DNA from: Spirosoma utsteinense
Lineage (GTDB): Bacteria; Bacteroidota; Bacteroidia; Cytophagales; Spirosomataceae
Assembly (NCBI RefSeq): GCF_014282275.1
Contig: NZ_VFIA01000004.1
Span: forward strand, 62,001-126,000
Reading direction: 5' to 3'
DNA length: 64,000 nt
Shown in pieces: positions 35,326 to 44,378 of this stretch (positions are counted from its first letter, which is position 1; every line of letters starts with the position of its first letter). The position numbers and the translations under genes are program-made. Below the pieces are notes generated by a model. The model was not told the DNA's origin, made no database searches, and saw nothing but the letters and a program-made list of their open reading frames with translations.

Positions 35326-36315
35326 ATGTCAATATTAGCGTTCCAAATGCCCGACAAAGTCGTAGTGGAGAAAGCCGACGACTTTCACGGTGTGTTTGAA
35401 TTCAAACCCCTTGAGAAAGGATATGGTGTAACGATCGGTAATGCGCTGCGTCGCATTCTGTTATCATCATTGGAAGGATACACAATCACCAGTGTTAAGT
35501 TTCCAGGTGTATTACACGAGTTCTCCTCCATTGAGGGCGTCGTTGAAGACGTAACCGAGATCATCCTGAACCTGAAAATGGTTCGGTTTAAAAAGATTTC
35601 GGACATGGTCGACAACAAGATCACAGTCCAGATTAAAAAGCAATCGGTCCTGAAGGCCGGTGATATATCCAAATTCTCGCCATCGTTCGAGGTGTTAAAC
35701 CCCGAACTGGAACTGTGTCATATTGATGACACCCGGGAACTGGAGATGGAAATTTTCGTGGAGAAAGGCCGGGGATACGTTCCTGCCGATGAGCCACGGG
35801 CAAATGAGCTTCCATTTGGCCATATTCCAATCGACGCCATTTACACGCCAATCAAGAACGTCAAGTTCAGCGTGGAAAATACACGTGTAGAACAGAAGAC
35901 AGATTACGAACGGCTGTTACTTGATATCGAAACAGATGGTTCGATTCATCCGGAAGAAGCGCTTAAAGGAGCTGCTTACATTCTGATTCAGCATTTCATG
36001 TTGTTCTCCGACCAGACAATGACGTTTGAGACGGCTAAGCTGGAAGAAGAGAATGTGGTTGATGAAGAAGTGTTGCACATGCGCAAACTTCTGAAAACTT
36101 CGTTAGCTGATCTGGACCTGTCAGTTCGGGCATACAACTGCCTGAAGTCGGCTGATGTTCGTACGCTGGGCGATCTGGTACGGTTAGAGATTTCGGACAT
36201 GATGAAGTTCCGCAACTTCGGTAAGAAGTCGCTGACGGAGTTAGAGCAACTCGTTGCTGAAAAAAACCTGACGTTCGGTATGGACGTCGCTAAGTACAGA
36301 CTAGACGAAGATTAA
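35326..36315 (+). CDS. rpoA: DNA-directed RNA polymerase subunit alpha
   Basis: Scaffold of RNA polymerase assembly. In 329 residues: N-terminal domain with [20 protein letters not shown] (dimer and beta contact), then [13 protein letters not shown], linker, and the C-terminal domain (about 250-329) with [20 protein letters not shown] and [16 protein letters not shown], which binds UP elements and activators. Length is standard. 184 bases after rpsD, 93 before rplQ. Confidence 0.98.
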   Translation: MSILAFQMPDKVVVEKADDFHGVFEFKPLEKGYGVTIGNALRRILLSSLEGYTITSVKFPGVLHEFSSIEGVVEDVTEIILNLKMVRFKKISDMVDNKITVQIKKQSVLKAGDISKFSPSFEVLNPELELCHIDDTRELEMEIFVEKGRGYVPADEPRANELPFGHIPIDAIYTPIKNVKFSVENTRVEQKTDYERLLLDIETDGSIHPEEALKGAAYILIQHFMLFSDQTMTFETAKLEEENVVDEEVLHMRKLLKTSLADLDLSVRAYNCLKSADVRTLGDLVRLEISDMMKFRNFGKKSLTELEQLVAEKNLTFGMDVAKYRLDED

Positions 36316-36408
36316 AAAAACTAAAGGAGAAAGGAGAAAGGAAAATGGAGAAAGGTGCTATACTACCTCACTCCCTTCTCTGTCCTCCCGGCCTCCCTTC
36401 ACCAGACA

Positions 36409-37029
36409 ATGAGACACGGTAAAAAACATAATCACTTAAGCCGGACGCACTCGCACCGCGAAGCGATGTTGCAGAATATGGCATCGTCGCTTATCCTGCA
36501 CAAGCGTGTAGAAACGACGGTAGCCAAGGCGAAAGAACTTCGCAAGTTCGTGGAGCCTATTCTGACCCGGGCTAAAGAAGATACCTACCAGAACCGTCGT
36601 ATTTCGTTCATGTATCTGAACGATAAAGAGACGATGAAAGAATTGTACGGAGTGGTAGCCGATAAAATCGCAAACCGCCCAGGTGGTTATACCCGTATCA
36701 TTAAACTGGGTAACCGGTTAGGTGATAATGCTGAAACCTGCCTGATTGAACTTGTTGATTTTAACGAAGTTCTGCTGGCTGCTGCTGCTGATAAAGCAAC
36801 GGCAACAACCAAAACACGTCGTAGCCGCCGGAGTGGTGGTGCTAAAGCAACGGATGCTCCTGAAGTTGAAGCAACACCAGTCGCAGCCGCGCCTGTAGTT
36901 GCTGATGTAGCTCCTGTAGCTGCTGTTGTAGACGAAGCTCCTGTAGCTGAAGCAACGACCGATTCATCGACTGACGAAGCCCCCGCAGCGTCGGAAGAAT
37001 CAACAAATGACGAAACGAAACAGAGTTAA
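36409..37029 (+). CDS. rplQ: 50S ribosomal protein L17 with an Ala/Val/Glu-rich C-terminal tail
   Basis: Located near the tunnel exit. Start ATG 36409 ([20 protein letters not shown]) gives 206 residues. The conserved domain ends near residue 125 ([18 protein letters not shown]). The remaining 80 residues are low complexity: a basic patch (KTRRSRRSG), then Ala, Val, Pro, Glu, Asp, ending DETKQS. Many L17 proteins are 115-165 residues. The spacer before it is purine-rich, then pyrimidine-rich (36320-36400). A terminator follows. Confidence 0.95.
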   Translation: MRHGKKHNHLSRTHSHREAMLQNMASSLILHKRVETTVAKAKELRKFVEPILTRAKEDTYQNRRISFMYLNDKETMKELYGVVADKIANRPGGYTRIIKLGNRLGDNAETCLIELVDFNEVLLAAAADKATATTKTRRSRRSGGAKATDAPEVEATPVAAAPVVADVAPVAAVVDEAPVAEATTDSSTDEAPAASEESTNDETKQS

Positions 37030-37057
37030 TGACTGAATCGTTATTCATATAAAAAGA

Positions 37058-37088
37058 GGGTTAGCCGTTAGGGTTAGCCCTTTTTTTT
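37058..37088 (+). terminator. Intrinsic terminator after rplQ
   Basis: Nine-pair stem (37058-37066 with 37072-37080, two G-T wobbles) and a run of eight T at 37081-37088. It closes the ribosomal block 28 bases after rplQ. carA begins 25 bases further, so carA may depend on read-through. Confidence 0.8.
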
Positions 37089-37113
37089 AGGCTTTTTCAC
37101 CAAAAACGCATTT

Positions 37114-38217
37114 ATGAAACACACACAGCAACCCGAAGCTTTGTTGGTTCTTCAAGATGGTTCTGTATTCAGGGGACTGGCTCTTGGAAAAATTGGTACA
37201 GCCGGTGGCGAAATCTGTTTTAACACCGGAATGACAGGTTATCAGGAGATCTATACAGATCCTTCTTACTATGGCCAGGTAATTATTAACACCACTTCCC
37301 ATATTGGGAATTATGGCGTGCTGAACAATGCCGAGCAGGAATCGAGTGGCGTGAAGATTCGGGGAATGGTTTGCAACTTCTTCTCCAATATTCACTCACG
37401 CTATACGGCCGATGGTTCGTTACAGGACTATTTTGATCGCGCCGGCATTGTTGGTATCCACGGTGTAGATACCCGGCAGTTGGTGCGGTATATTCGCTCG
37501 AAAGGAGTAATGAACTGCATCATTTCGTCGGAGATACTTGATCCAGCCGTTTTACTGGCCAGACTGAATGAAGTACCTGACATGGCTGGCCTTGAACTAT
37601 CGTCGGAGGTATGTACGACTGAAGCTTATGAAGAAGGTAACCCGGAAGCCGACCTGCGGGTTGCCGTACTGGATCTGGGCGTAAAACGCAGCATCCTTAG
37701 TAACTTCAATGAGCGGGGTGTATTTTGTAAAGTGTTTCCTGCTAAAACACCCTATGCTGATCTGGCTGCCTGGAAACCCAATGGGTATTTCATTGCGAAT
37801 GGCCCCGGTGACCCGGCTGCTATGCCGTATGCGGTAGAGACTGTCAAACAGGTGCTGGATGAAGAGAAGCCCGTATTCGGTATTTGTCTGGGCCACCAGA
37901 TTCTATCACTGGCTAGCGGAATCTCTACCTACAAAATGCATAATGGACATCGGGGGTTAAATCACCCGGTTAAAAATCTGATTACGGGTCATTGTGAAGT
38001 TACATCGCAAAACCACGGGTTTGCGGTTCAGGCAGAAGAGGTGATGGATCATTCGAACGTTGAACTGACGCACATTAACCTGAACGATAAAACCATAGAA
38101 GGGATTCGTCGCAAAGACAAGCCAGCTTTCTCGGTACAATATCACCCCGAATCATCGCCGGGACCGCACGATTCACGGTACCTGTTCGATCAGTTCGTGG
38201 GTATGATGAAAGAATAA
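37114..38217 (+). CDS. carA: Carbamoyl-phosphate synthase small (glutaminase) subunit
   Basis: Supplies ammonia from glutamine to CarB for arginine and pyrimidine synthesis. The 367 residues show the N-terminal domain (FNTGMTGYQEIYTDPSYYGQ) and a class I glutaminase domain with the triad Cys258 (FGICLGHQ), His344 and Glu346 (QYHPES). NGPGDP also matches. The order rplQ-carA is common in Bacteroidota; carB is not in the window. A 30-bp palindromic terminator follows after four bases. Confidence 0.97.
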   Translation: MKHTQQPEALLVLQDGSVFRGLALGKIGTAGGEICFNTGMTGYQEIYTDPSYYGQVIINTTSHIGNYGVLNNAEQESSGVKIRGMVCNFFSNIHSRYTADGSLQDYFDRAGIVGIHGVDTRQLVRYIRSKGVMNCIISSEILDPAVLLARLNEVPDMAGLELSSEVCTTEAYEEGNPEADLRVAVLDLGVKRSILSNFNERGVFCKVFPAKTPYADLAAWKPNGYFIANGPGDPAAMPYAVETVKQVLDEEKPVFGICLGHQILSLASGISTYKMHNGHRGLNHPVKNLITGHCEVTSQNHGFAVQAEEVMDHSNVELTHINLNDKTIEGIRRKDKPAFSVQYHPESSPGPHDSRYLFDQFVGMMKE

Positions 38218-38221
38218 ACGC

Positions 38222-38257
38222 AGACGCCCGGAGTAGCTACTCCGGGCGTCTTTTTTG
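38222..38257. terminator. 30-bp perfect palindrome terminating carA, overlapping the helicase stop
   Basis: 38222-38251 is a perfect palindrome followed by TTTTTT, a good plus-strand terminator for carA. The stop codon of the convergent helicase gene (38237-38239) lies inside it. Confidence 0.85.
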
Positions 38258-41200
38258 GTTTTGTGTTTGCCAGAACTGTCGGCTCCAAATACGCTGGAAT
38301 GGCCAGTGACGGGCTGTAAGCGCCGTGGGTAAGTGAGCGTGAGCCTGCTTGATCGATTGTTGATAATAAGCATCATCGTCGGTCAATACCACCGATTGGT
38401 ACATCTCACCCTCTTTCACGGTTAAGTCGGCAAAGGGAAGTTCGGCATGCCAGTTTGGATAGTGAGCAGCTAACTGGTTTTTAAGCGTTCTGCCCATCGG
38501 TAAACCAATGCTGGTCTGCGGTTTTGGCTGAAAGCGACCCTCCGATACATCAAGAGCATACTGTAAATAAGCTTTAAGCAATTTGGGCCCTTCATTGGCG
38601 GCTTCGTCGACAGTGAGTTGATGAGGCCATAAACTCGTGACAACATATATCCGTTCCCTCGCTCGCGTAACGGCTACATTCAGGCGATTCTGACCACCAG
38701 AGGCCGTCAAACTACCAAACTGCATAACAAGTCGGCCACGCTCATCCGGAGCGTAACCGGTTGAAAAAATGATGATGTCGCGCTCGTCGCCCTGTACATT
38801 CTCAATATTTTTTACAAAGAGTTGCAAGGCAGACCGCTGGTCTGCTGAAGGAAAGACGCCCGTAGATTCAGGATTTTCTTCGTTCTCCAGCATATCCTGA
38901 ATCAGCTGCTGTTGGGGATAATTAAAGGTCACTATTCCCACCGTGCGGCCCGGCAACTCTGTGATCACCTGATTCAGCACTTGCAGTACGGCTGTAGCTT
39001 CTGTCGGGTTTGTCTGCTGCTGCCATGTGCCCTGTACATTGAGGTAACGGATAGCCCGACCATGATTGGCTGACTCGTTCGCATCATCAAAAGCGGGTAG
39101 AAGCGCGAGTTTGTTTTGGTAGAAATGCGTGTTCGAGAACGTAATCAAATCGAGTGAACGACTGCGGTAGTGTTCAGTCAAGGACAGTTGTGGAAGCTGT
39201 TGAGCCGCCAACTCAAGGAGGGATTCAACTTCCAGAGCTATTGGGGTTTCTTCGTCTGCATCAGGTTCGTCAAGCCGGGCCCGGTACAAATCGCTGGGGC
39301 GTAGCTGTTGATTATCACCGGTAACCACAACCTGTTTGCCCCGGGCCATAGCAGGCACTCCGTTTTCCGCGTAACACTGTGACGCTTCGTCGAAAATTAC
39401 CAGGTCAAACAGGTCGTGTTGAAGGGGAAACATCGCCGACACCGATTCGGGCGATGCCAGCCAGCATGGTATTAACTTGAACACTTCACCCGCAAACGAT
39501 TCCATTAATTTTCGAATCGGCCAGATTGTTCGTTTCTTGGTTGTCTGGTGGAGCAGGTCCCGGTAGGTGACTACATTGCTCAGCCGGTTCAGGGTTAAAT
39601 TACGATAGGTTTGCTCTCGTAATTTAACCAGCAAAATAGCGCGGCTCAGGGCCTGTTTCCGTTGGACGCTCTCTTGTAAGGCCAGTTCGGTTTGAGCCAT
39701 CCTGAGGGATGACACACTTCGCAGGAGTGGGTTTTGCTGCTCTATATGATCAAGCCATGCCAGCCGAAGGGCATTCTGAAACGTTACAGCCCATGCCGAC
39801 ACTGATTGCCTGGAGGAATCGATAGCAATCAATCGGTCGATAACGACTTTTTCGGTAGCGGAGAAACCAGTCTCAAGCAGGTCTGCTTCGATCAGAAGAT
39901 CTATGTCCTGCCTGAGTGAATGGCGTAGTATATCAGCAAAATCGTTTGTTTGCCAGATGCGCTCAAGTTGTTTGCCGGTCAGGTAAGTACGGCTCTCGTT
40001 GTGTTTTTTTTGCACACTCTCTGCCACAGTAGCCACTGTGCTTAGGGTGTTCATAAAGCGTAGGTGTTCTCCCCAGGCCGATGTTGGTAGCTGATGCAGG
40101 ATTGATAGGCTATCAATTTGTTTGTTCAGGTGCAGGGCGCGGTTTAGAAGCCGTAAGCCATCAGGAATAGCCAGCCCAACCAGCAAGGGCTCTACCTGCT
40201 GCTGTATTTGTTCCAGCCGGATACGTTTGTCGATCTTTACACTAAGCGTTTGTAAGTCTGTTTCTGACAGCGTCAACCCATTGGCTGCGGCCACCTGCTG
40301 AAGTTGACTGTTGCCTGGATCGGTCAGTTGCCACCAGCGCCAGCGAACCCAGGACGGGCGGGCAGCCCTGGCAACGGCTAGTAACGCCTTAAAAGCAGGC
40401 CGCTCAATCGGCTGCAGCATTAGCTCCGGCCCTGGAGCTGTCAATGATTCATCCCAGGCCATAGCTAACGTATCAAGATCGGGTTCGTTTAGTTGCCGGG
40501 CAGGATGGAGGGGGCTGGTACGCAGAACTTGTACAATTGACCAGACCGCTTCCGAATCCGGTGTATCAAGAATGGCAAGCAGCGCTGTCAGCTCATGACT
40601 GCTTGACGCCCAAAGTGCCAAATCCGCTAATGAAAATGGATGGTCTGTAAGCCGGCTCAGTTGCTGCTGAGCGGTTTGCACCGTCTCTGACCAATTCTGT
40701 AGTACGTTGTCTGCCCGGGCTCCATCCCGTGTGGTAAACGTGGCAAAACTCACCCGTTCTGCCCAGGGATGAGCTAGGTCGAGTCGTTGTTGGTAGGCGG
40801 CATAATCACTCAGCCGTCGAACAAAGCTATCCACAGTGGAAAAGTGGAAATGTGGATAAATATCGTGTAGCGGAATGGACGGTTCGTTCGGATTACTGGT
40901 CAGGTAAAGCTCTTTAGCCGATAAGCCGCAGGCCGATGTGTCAAACAGCGCTTGTTTGAACGCATTGAGGTCTGCCAGTGCATCGTCGATACGACGGCTT
41001 TCCAAATCAAAGTCCCGCTCAAACAGGACGGCGTTCAGACTGTTGTTTTGTTGACGGTAGGTCTCTAGTTGTTCAATCTGTTCCGCAATTTGTGCGTATA
41101 GCGCCCGACGGTCGTCCTGAAAGTCATGAACCAGCGCCATAAACGGCGTCATGCCAACCTGACGCAACCGTTCGTGAACAACGTCGAGGGCCGCTCGTTT

Positions 41201-42256
41201 CTGACATACCAGCAGCACACGTTTACCCGACGCAGCTGCATCGGCCATAAGGTTAGCAATGAGCTGCGACTTACCGGTGCCGGGTGGACCCTGTACGACG
41301 ATCGATTGTCCCGATTTAACGGCTCGTACCGCCACCTCCTGCGAAGCGTCGAGCGGCAAGGGTGTATGGATAAACCGTTCAGGAAGGAGTGCCGGGATTT
41401 CGGGCTCAGGTGCCGGCAGGTCTGCCTCCGGGTTCGTATCGACGGCTGCTACCGAAGTACTTTCTTCGATCAGCGTATCATAGTCCGGAACGAGGTACGA
41501 CCCGGCCTGCGGAAAAATACCCAATACCGCTTCTGGATAAAGTTTCAACTCGCCGGTACGTTCGAGTTGATCGAGGCTTTTGGTACTTTGCTTATCGAAG
41601 AAATGAAGTTGATCGGCGAAAACGTCACGGTTGAAGTTTATTTCGAGCGGGCTTTCCTTAAGCCATTCATAGAGTTGGGTACGGAATACCAGCGGATCTT
41701 TGTCGAAGTCATCCACTGTTTTCTCCAGTACGGTATCGGAAAGTTTTACCTGACTGAACTGACTGTAGGCAAGCGCCAGTGTGGGGTTGAGGAAAGCCAG
41801 TTCATCGCCCCGGCGACAGAGCTTCCAGAATTTCCCCTGTTGCTGAATTTGTACCGGAAAGAACAGCAACGGGCCATGCACTACGGTACCATCCATGAAT
41901 TTGCCCCGTACGAAAGGCCAGCCAACATACAGGTCTTCGGTGCCACGCTCTTCCTCAATAAACCGCGCCGTTCGATCGATCCGCCGAAGTTTCCGACTGA
42001 CTTCGTTACTACGCTCCTGACGGGGATCGAGCACCTCGCATAGCGGAACAGAGACTTTGCGGCTTATGAGGTCGGCAATGAGGCTGAAGGATGGTTTGTT
42101 AAGTAGAAAATCAGTGTCATGAAGATCCAGAAACTGACCCGCCGGAAGGCTGGTCAGCACCAACGACCGATTACGGCTGCTGAGGTTGGTCAGGCGTCGG
42201 CGAAAGGCACGGAGAACAGTTGACGGGACCACCAAGCGGTCTTGCTGAATTTTCAC
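38237..42256 (-). CDS. Large SF1 helicase with DUF4011-like N-terminus and degenerate Vsr-like C-terminus
   Basis: About 1339 residues. The N-terminal part (LRAFRRRLTNLSSRNRSLVL) looks like DUF4011. The helicase core is of the Upf1/Dna2-like SF1 type: Walker A VVQGPPGTGKSQLIANL (Lys near residue 329), Walker B IFDEASQCY (Asp near 956), then VVTGDNQQLRPSDL, LTEHYRSRS and the QGDERDIIIFSTGY to LNVAVTRARERIYVVT block. The last 70 residues (VVLTDDDAYYQQ, WPFQRIWSRQFW) resemble the Vsr/MTES_1575 nuclease fold but without the usual acidic motif. Known DUF4011-helicase-Vsr proteins (Hhe) are antiphage defences. GTG 42256 (VKIQQDRLVV) is chosen; the longer GTG frame to 42343 runs into the terC hairpin. 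Confidence 0.85.
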   Translation of the reverse strand: MKIQQDRLVVPSTVLRAFRRRLTNLSSRNRSLVLTSLPAGQFLDLHDTDFLLNKPSFSLIADLISRKVSVPLCEVLDPRQERSNEVSRKLRRIDRTARFIEEERGTEDLYVGWPFVRGKFMDGTVVHGPLLFFPVQIQQQGKFWKLCRRGDELAFLNPTLALAYSQFSQVKLSDTVLEKTVDDFDKDPLVFRTQLYEWLKESPLEINFNRDVFADQLHFFDKQSTKSLDQLERTGELKLYPEAVLGIFPQAGSYLVPDYDTLIEESTSVAAVDTNPEADLPAPEPEIPALLPERFIHTPLPLDASQEVAVRAVKSGQSIVVQGPPGTGKSQLIANLMADAAASGKRVLLVCQKRAALDVVHERLRQVGMTPFMALVHDFQDDRRALYAQIAEQIEQLETYRQQNNSLNAVLFERDFDLESRRIDDALADLNAFKQALFDTSACGLSAKELYLTSNPNEPSIPLHDIYPHFHFSTVDSFVRRLSDYAAYQQRLDLAHPWAERVSFATFTTRDGARADNVLQNWSETVQTAQQQLSRLTDHPFSLADLALWASSSHELTALLAILDTPDSEAVWSIVQVLRTSPLHPARQLNEPDLDTLAMAWDESLTAPGPELMLQPIERPAFKALLAVARAARPSWVRWRWWQLTDPGNSQLQQVAAANGLTLSETDLQTLSVKIDKRIRLEQIQQQVEPLLVGLAIPDGLRLLNRALHLNKQIDSLSILHQLPTSAWGEHLRFMNTLSTVATVAESVQKKHNESRTYLTGKQLERIWQTNDFADILRHSLRQDIDLLIEADLLETGFSATEKVVIDRLIAIDSSRQSVSAWAVTFQNALRLAWLDHIEQQNPLLRSVSSLRMAQTELALQESVQRKQALSRAILLVKLREQTYRNLTLNRLSNVVTYRDLLHQTTKKRTIWPIRKLMESFAGEVFKLIPCWLASPESVSAMFPLQHDLFDLVIFDEASQCYAENGVPAMARGKQVVVTGDNQQLRPSDLYRARLDEPDADEETPIALEVESLLELAAQQLPQLSLTEHYRSRSLDLITFSNTHFYQNKLALLPAFDDANESANHGRAIRYLNVQGTWQQQTNPTEATAVLQVLNQVITELPGRTVGIVTFNYPQQQLIQDMLENEENPESTGVFPSADQRSALQLFVKNIENVQGDERDIIIFSTGYAPDERGRLVMQFGSLTASGGQNRLNVAVTRARERIYVVTSLWPHQLTVDEAANEGPKLLKAYLQYALDVSEGRFQPKPQTSIGLPMGRTLKNQLAAHYPNWHAELPFADLTVKEGEMYQSVVLTDDDAYYQQSIKQAHAHLPTALTARHWPFQRIWSRQFWQTQNQKRRPE

Positions 42257-42330
42257 AGGATTTACAAACGGGGACAGACGTATAACGTGTAGGGTAGCCA
42301 GATCCGTTACGGTAGGCACAACCTCTGTTA

Positions 42331-42374
42331 AGCATAGTGGCACGACTACAAACGGGTAGTCGTGCCACTATGCT
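42331..42374 (-). terminator. 19-bp perfect inverted repeat downstream of terC
   Basis: Arms 42331-42349 and 42356-42374 are exact complements with a 6-base loop, 40 bases beyond the terC stop. No T-tract on the minus strand. Same style as the other long hairpins in this window. Confidence 0.65.
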
Positions 42375-42413
42375 GTTTAAAGCATTTCACAGGCTTAGAA
42401 AGACTTTATCCGC

Positions 42414-43493
42414 CTATTCCTGATTCTGCAATTCAGCCTCCTTTTTTTTCTCGGGTATCAGCCAGGACGCCAGAATGCTCACACCCAGAATGGCGATGAT
42501 GATATACAGGGAGTAAACCGGTTTAAAGCCCAGTGCTTCCAGCCAATGTTCGGTCAGCATCTTAACACCGATGAACGTGAGCAGAACGGCCAGCCCCGTT
42601 TTCAGGAAGCGGAACTGGCTGATGATGCTCGATAGGAAGAAGAACATCGACCGTAAGCCCATGATGGCAAATACGTTTGAGAAAAAGACGATATACGGGT
42701 CTTTCGTAATCGAGAAGATGGCTGGGATCGAGTCGACTGCAAAGATCAGATCGGTAAAGGCCACAACGATGACAATGAGAAACAATGGGGTTACGAATAG
42801 CTTGCGGTCTGATTTCCGACGAATGAAAAAGTTGTCTGTAACATTACGCTTGTACACGTTCAGGTATTTACTGGCAAAGCGCACCACCGGATGGGTACTG
42901 GGCTCAATTTTCTCGTCTTCTTCTTTCTGGAAGAATAACTGAACGCCGGTGTAGACAAGGAACGCGCCAAAAATATAGATGATCCATTCAAAGCGTTGTA
43001 GCAACGCTGAACCCAGGAAAATAAAGACGAAGCGCAGAACGATAGCCCCCAATATACCCCATACTAAAATCTTCTTGTAATAGCGCTCCCGCACGCCAAA
43101 CGAGTTGAAAATCAGGATGAACACAAAGATATTATCGGCCGAGAGCGAGTATTCAACCAGATAGCCTGTAATATATTCCAGCGCCATATTAGCCTGAAAA
43201 GCACTCAGACTGGCCGCAAAGTCGCCAGGAATTAAACTGACATGGTCAGCGTATTGGGTTTGAACCTCCTGTAGGTGAGCCATGGTAGTTATACCGTGGA
43301 CCAGGTAGCCGTAATTCTTGAGGAAGAAATAGAAGGCAACGGAAAGAGCTACCCATATAGCGCTCCAGATGGCTGCTTCTTTGAAGTGAACAACATGGCT
43401 CTTCTTCTTGGATAGAACGCCAAGGTCCAGAACCATTACAACAAGCACAAAGGCCGCGAAGGCCAGAAAAAAAGTAGTTTCGCTGGTAAGCAT
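42414..43493 (-). CDS. TerC/Alx-family integral membrane protein
   Basis: Inner-membrane protein of the TerC family (Alx and MeeY export Mn2+ in E. coli and Bacillus). 359 residues with nine or so helices, starting FFLAFAAFVLVVMVLDLGVL. Conserved acidic motifs are EYSLSADNIFVFILIFNSFG and FTDLIFAVDSIPAIFSITKD, with Asp residues inside helices that are likely metal sites. The C-terminus is charged (PEKKKEAELQ). No tellurite gene cluster and no yybP-ykoY riboswitch is seen upstream. Divergent from the GT2 gene. Confidence 0.9.
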   Translation of the reverse strand: MLTSETTFFLAFAAFVLVVMVLDLGVLSKKKSHVVHFKEAAIWSAIWVALSVAFYFFLKNYGYLVHGITTMAHLQEVQTQYADHVSLIPGDFAASLSAFQANMALEYITGYLVEYSLSADNIFVFILIFNSFGVRERYYKKILVWGILGAIVLRFVFIFLGSALLQRFEWIIYIFGAFLVYTGVQLFFQKEEDEKIEPSTHPVVRFASKYLNVYKRNVTDNFFIRRKSDRKLFVTPLFLIVIVVAFTDLIFAVDSIPAIFSITKDPYIVFFSNVFAIMGLRSMFFFLSSIISQFRFLKTGLAVLLTFIGVKMLTEHWLEALGFKPVYSLYIIIAILGVSILASWLIPEKKKEAELQNQE

Positions 43494-43637
43494 AAGCTGT
43501 TGACTAGGATAAAAAAATAACGTTATCCTGCCCGAATAGTTGAATTAGTTAGGTAAAACTACGCTCAATATACCAAACCGATGATGTTTGTTATCCAAAT
43601 TATTGGCATAATGGTAGATGGGCAGTAGTTTTGAACC

Positions 43638-44378
43638 ATGTTTAATGGTAAAAAAGTTATTGTGGTGATGCCCGCCTACCGGGCTGCCCTCACGCTTGAG
43701 CGTACGTACCGCGAAATTCCACTTGATTTAGTCGATGACGTTATTCTGGTCGATGATGCCAGTCCTGACAACACAGCCGATGTAGCCCGGCAGTTAGGCA
43801 TCCGCCACGTTATTCGCCATGATAGAAATAAAGGATATGGTGGTAACCAAAAAACCTGCTACGCCAAAGCACTCGAACTCGGGGCCGACATTGTCGTTAT
43901 GCTTCACCCCGACTATCAATATACACCCATGTTGCTACCCGCTATGATTACTATTATCGGCAATGGGCTGTATCCGGTGGTGTTTGCATCCCGCATATTG
44001 GGCAAAGGTGCACTCAAAGGGGGAATGCCGATGTATAAATATATCGCGAACCGCTTTCTGACGTTTACGCAGAACCTGATGATGAACCAGAAACTGTCTG
44101 AATACCATACCGGGTACCGGGCGTTCTCGGGCGAAGTGCTACGGAGTCTGGATTTTACCCATAATTCCGACGACTTCATCTTCGATAACGAGATGATTGC
44201 GCAGATTTTCTACAAAGGTTACGAGATTGCTGAGGTAACCTGCCCAACCAAATACTTCGAGGAGGCCTCCTCCATTAACTTCACCCGGAGTTCTATTTAT
44301 GGGCTAGGTGTGTTGAAGACCTCCTTATTCTACATGCTCACAAAACTTGGGCTGATGCGCTGGAAGATTCTACGCTAG
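43638..44378 (+). CDS. Glycosyltransferase family 2
   Basis: Cytoplasmic or membrane-associated GT-A enzyme of 246 residues. The nucleotide-sugar site shows VVMPAYRAALTLERTYREIP, DVILVDDASPDNTADVARQL and the acidic DIVVMLHPDYQY, followed by EYHTGYRAFSGEVLRSLDF. A DPM1-like or UDP-sugar transferase making polyprenyl-linked sugars is plausible. The last 41 bases overlap, tail to tail, with the type III PKS gene on the other strand. Acceptor unknown. Confidence 0.9.
   Translation: MFNGKKVIVVMPAYRAALTLERTYREIPLDLVDDVILVDDASPDNTADVARQLGIRHVIRHDRNKGYGGNQKTCYAKALELGADIVVMLHPDYQYTPMLLPAMITIIGNGLYPVVFASRILGKGALKGGMPMYKYIANRFLTFTQNLMMNQKLSEYHTGYRAFSGEVLRSLDFTHNSDDFIFDNEMIAQIFYKGYEIAEVTCPTKYFEEASSINFTRSSIYGLGVLKTSLFYMLTKLGLMRWKILR

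Noticed and set aside
41126..42043. Plus-strand frame of 305 codons opposite the helicase
   Set aside because: No domain and fully antisense to the helicase, which has clear motifs through this stretch.
42257..42343. Extension of the helicase to GTG 42343
   Set aside because: It would start inside the terC hairpin, and the added 29 residues lack family similarity; GTG 42256 is more plausible.
43494..43637. Manganese (yybP-ykoY) riboswitch before terC
   Set aside because: Only a small 7-bp inverted repeat (AGGATAA/TTATCCT) is seen; the conserved riboswitch loops are absent.
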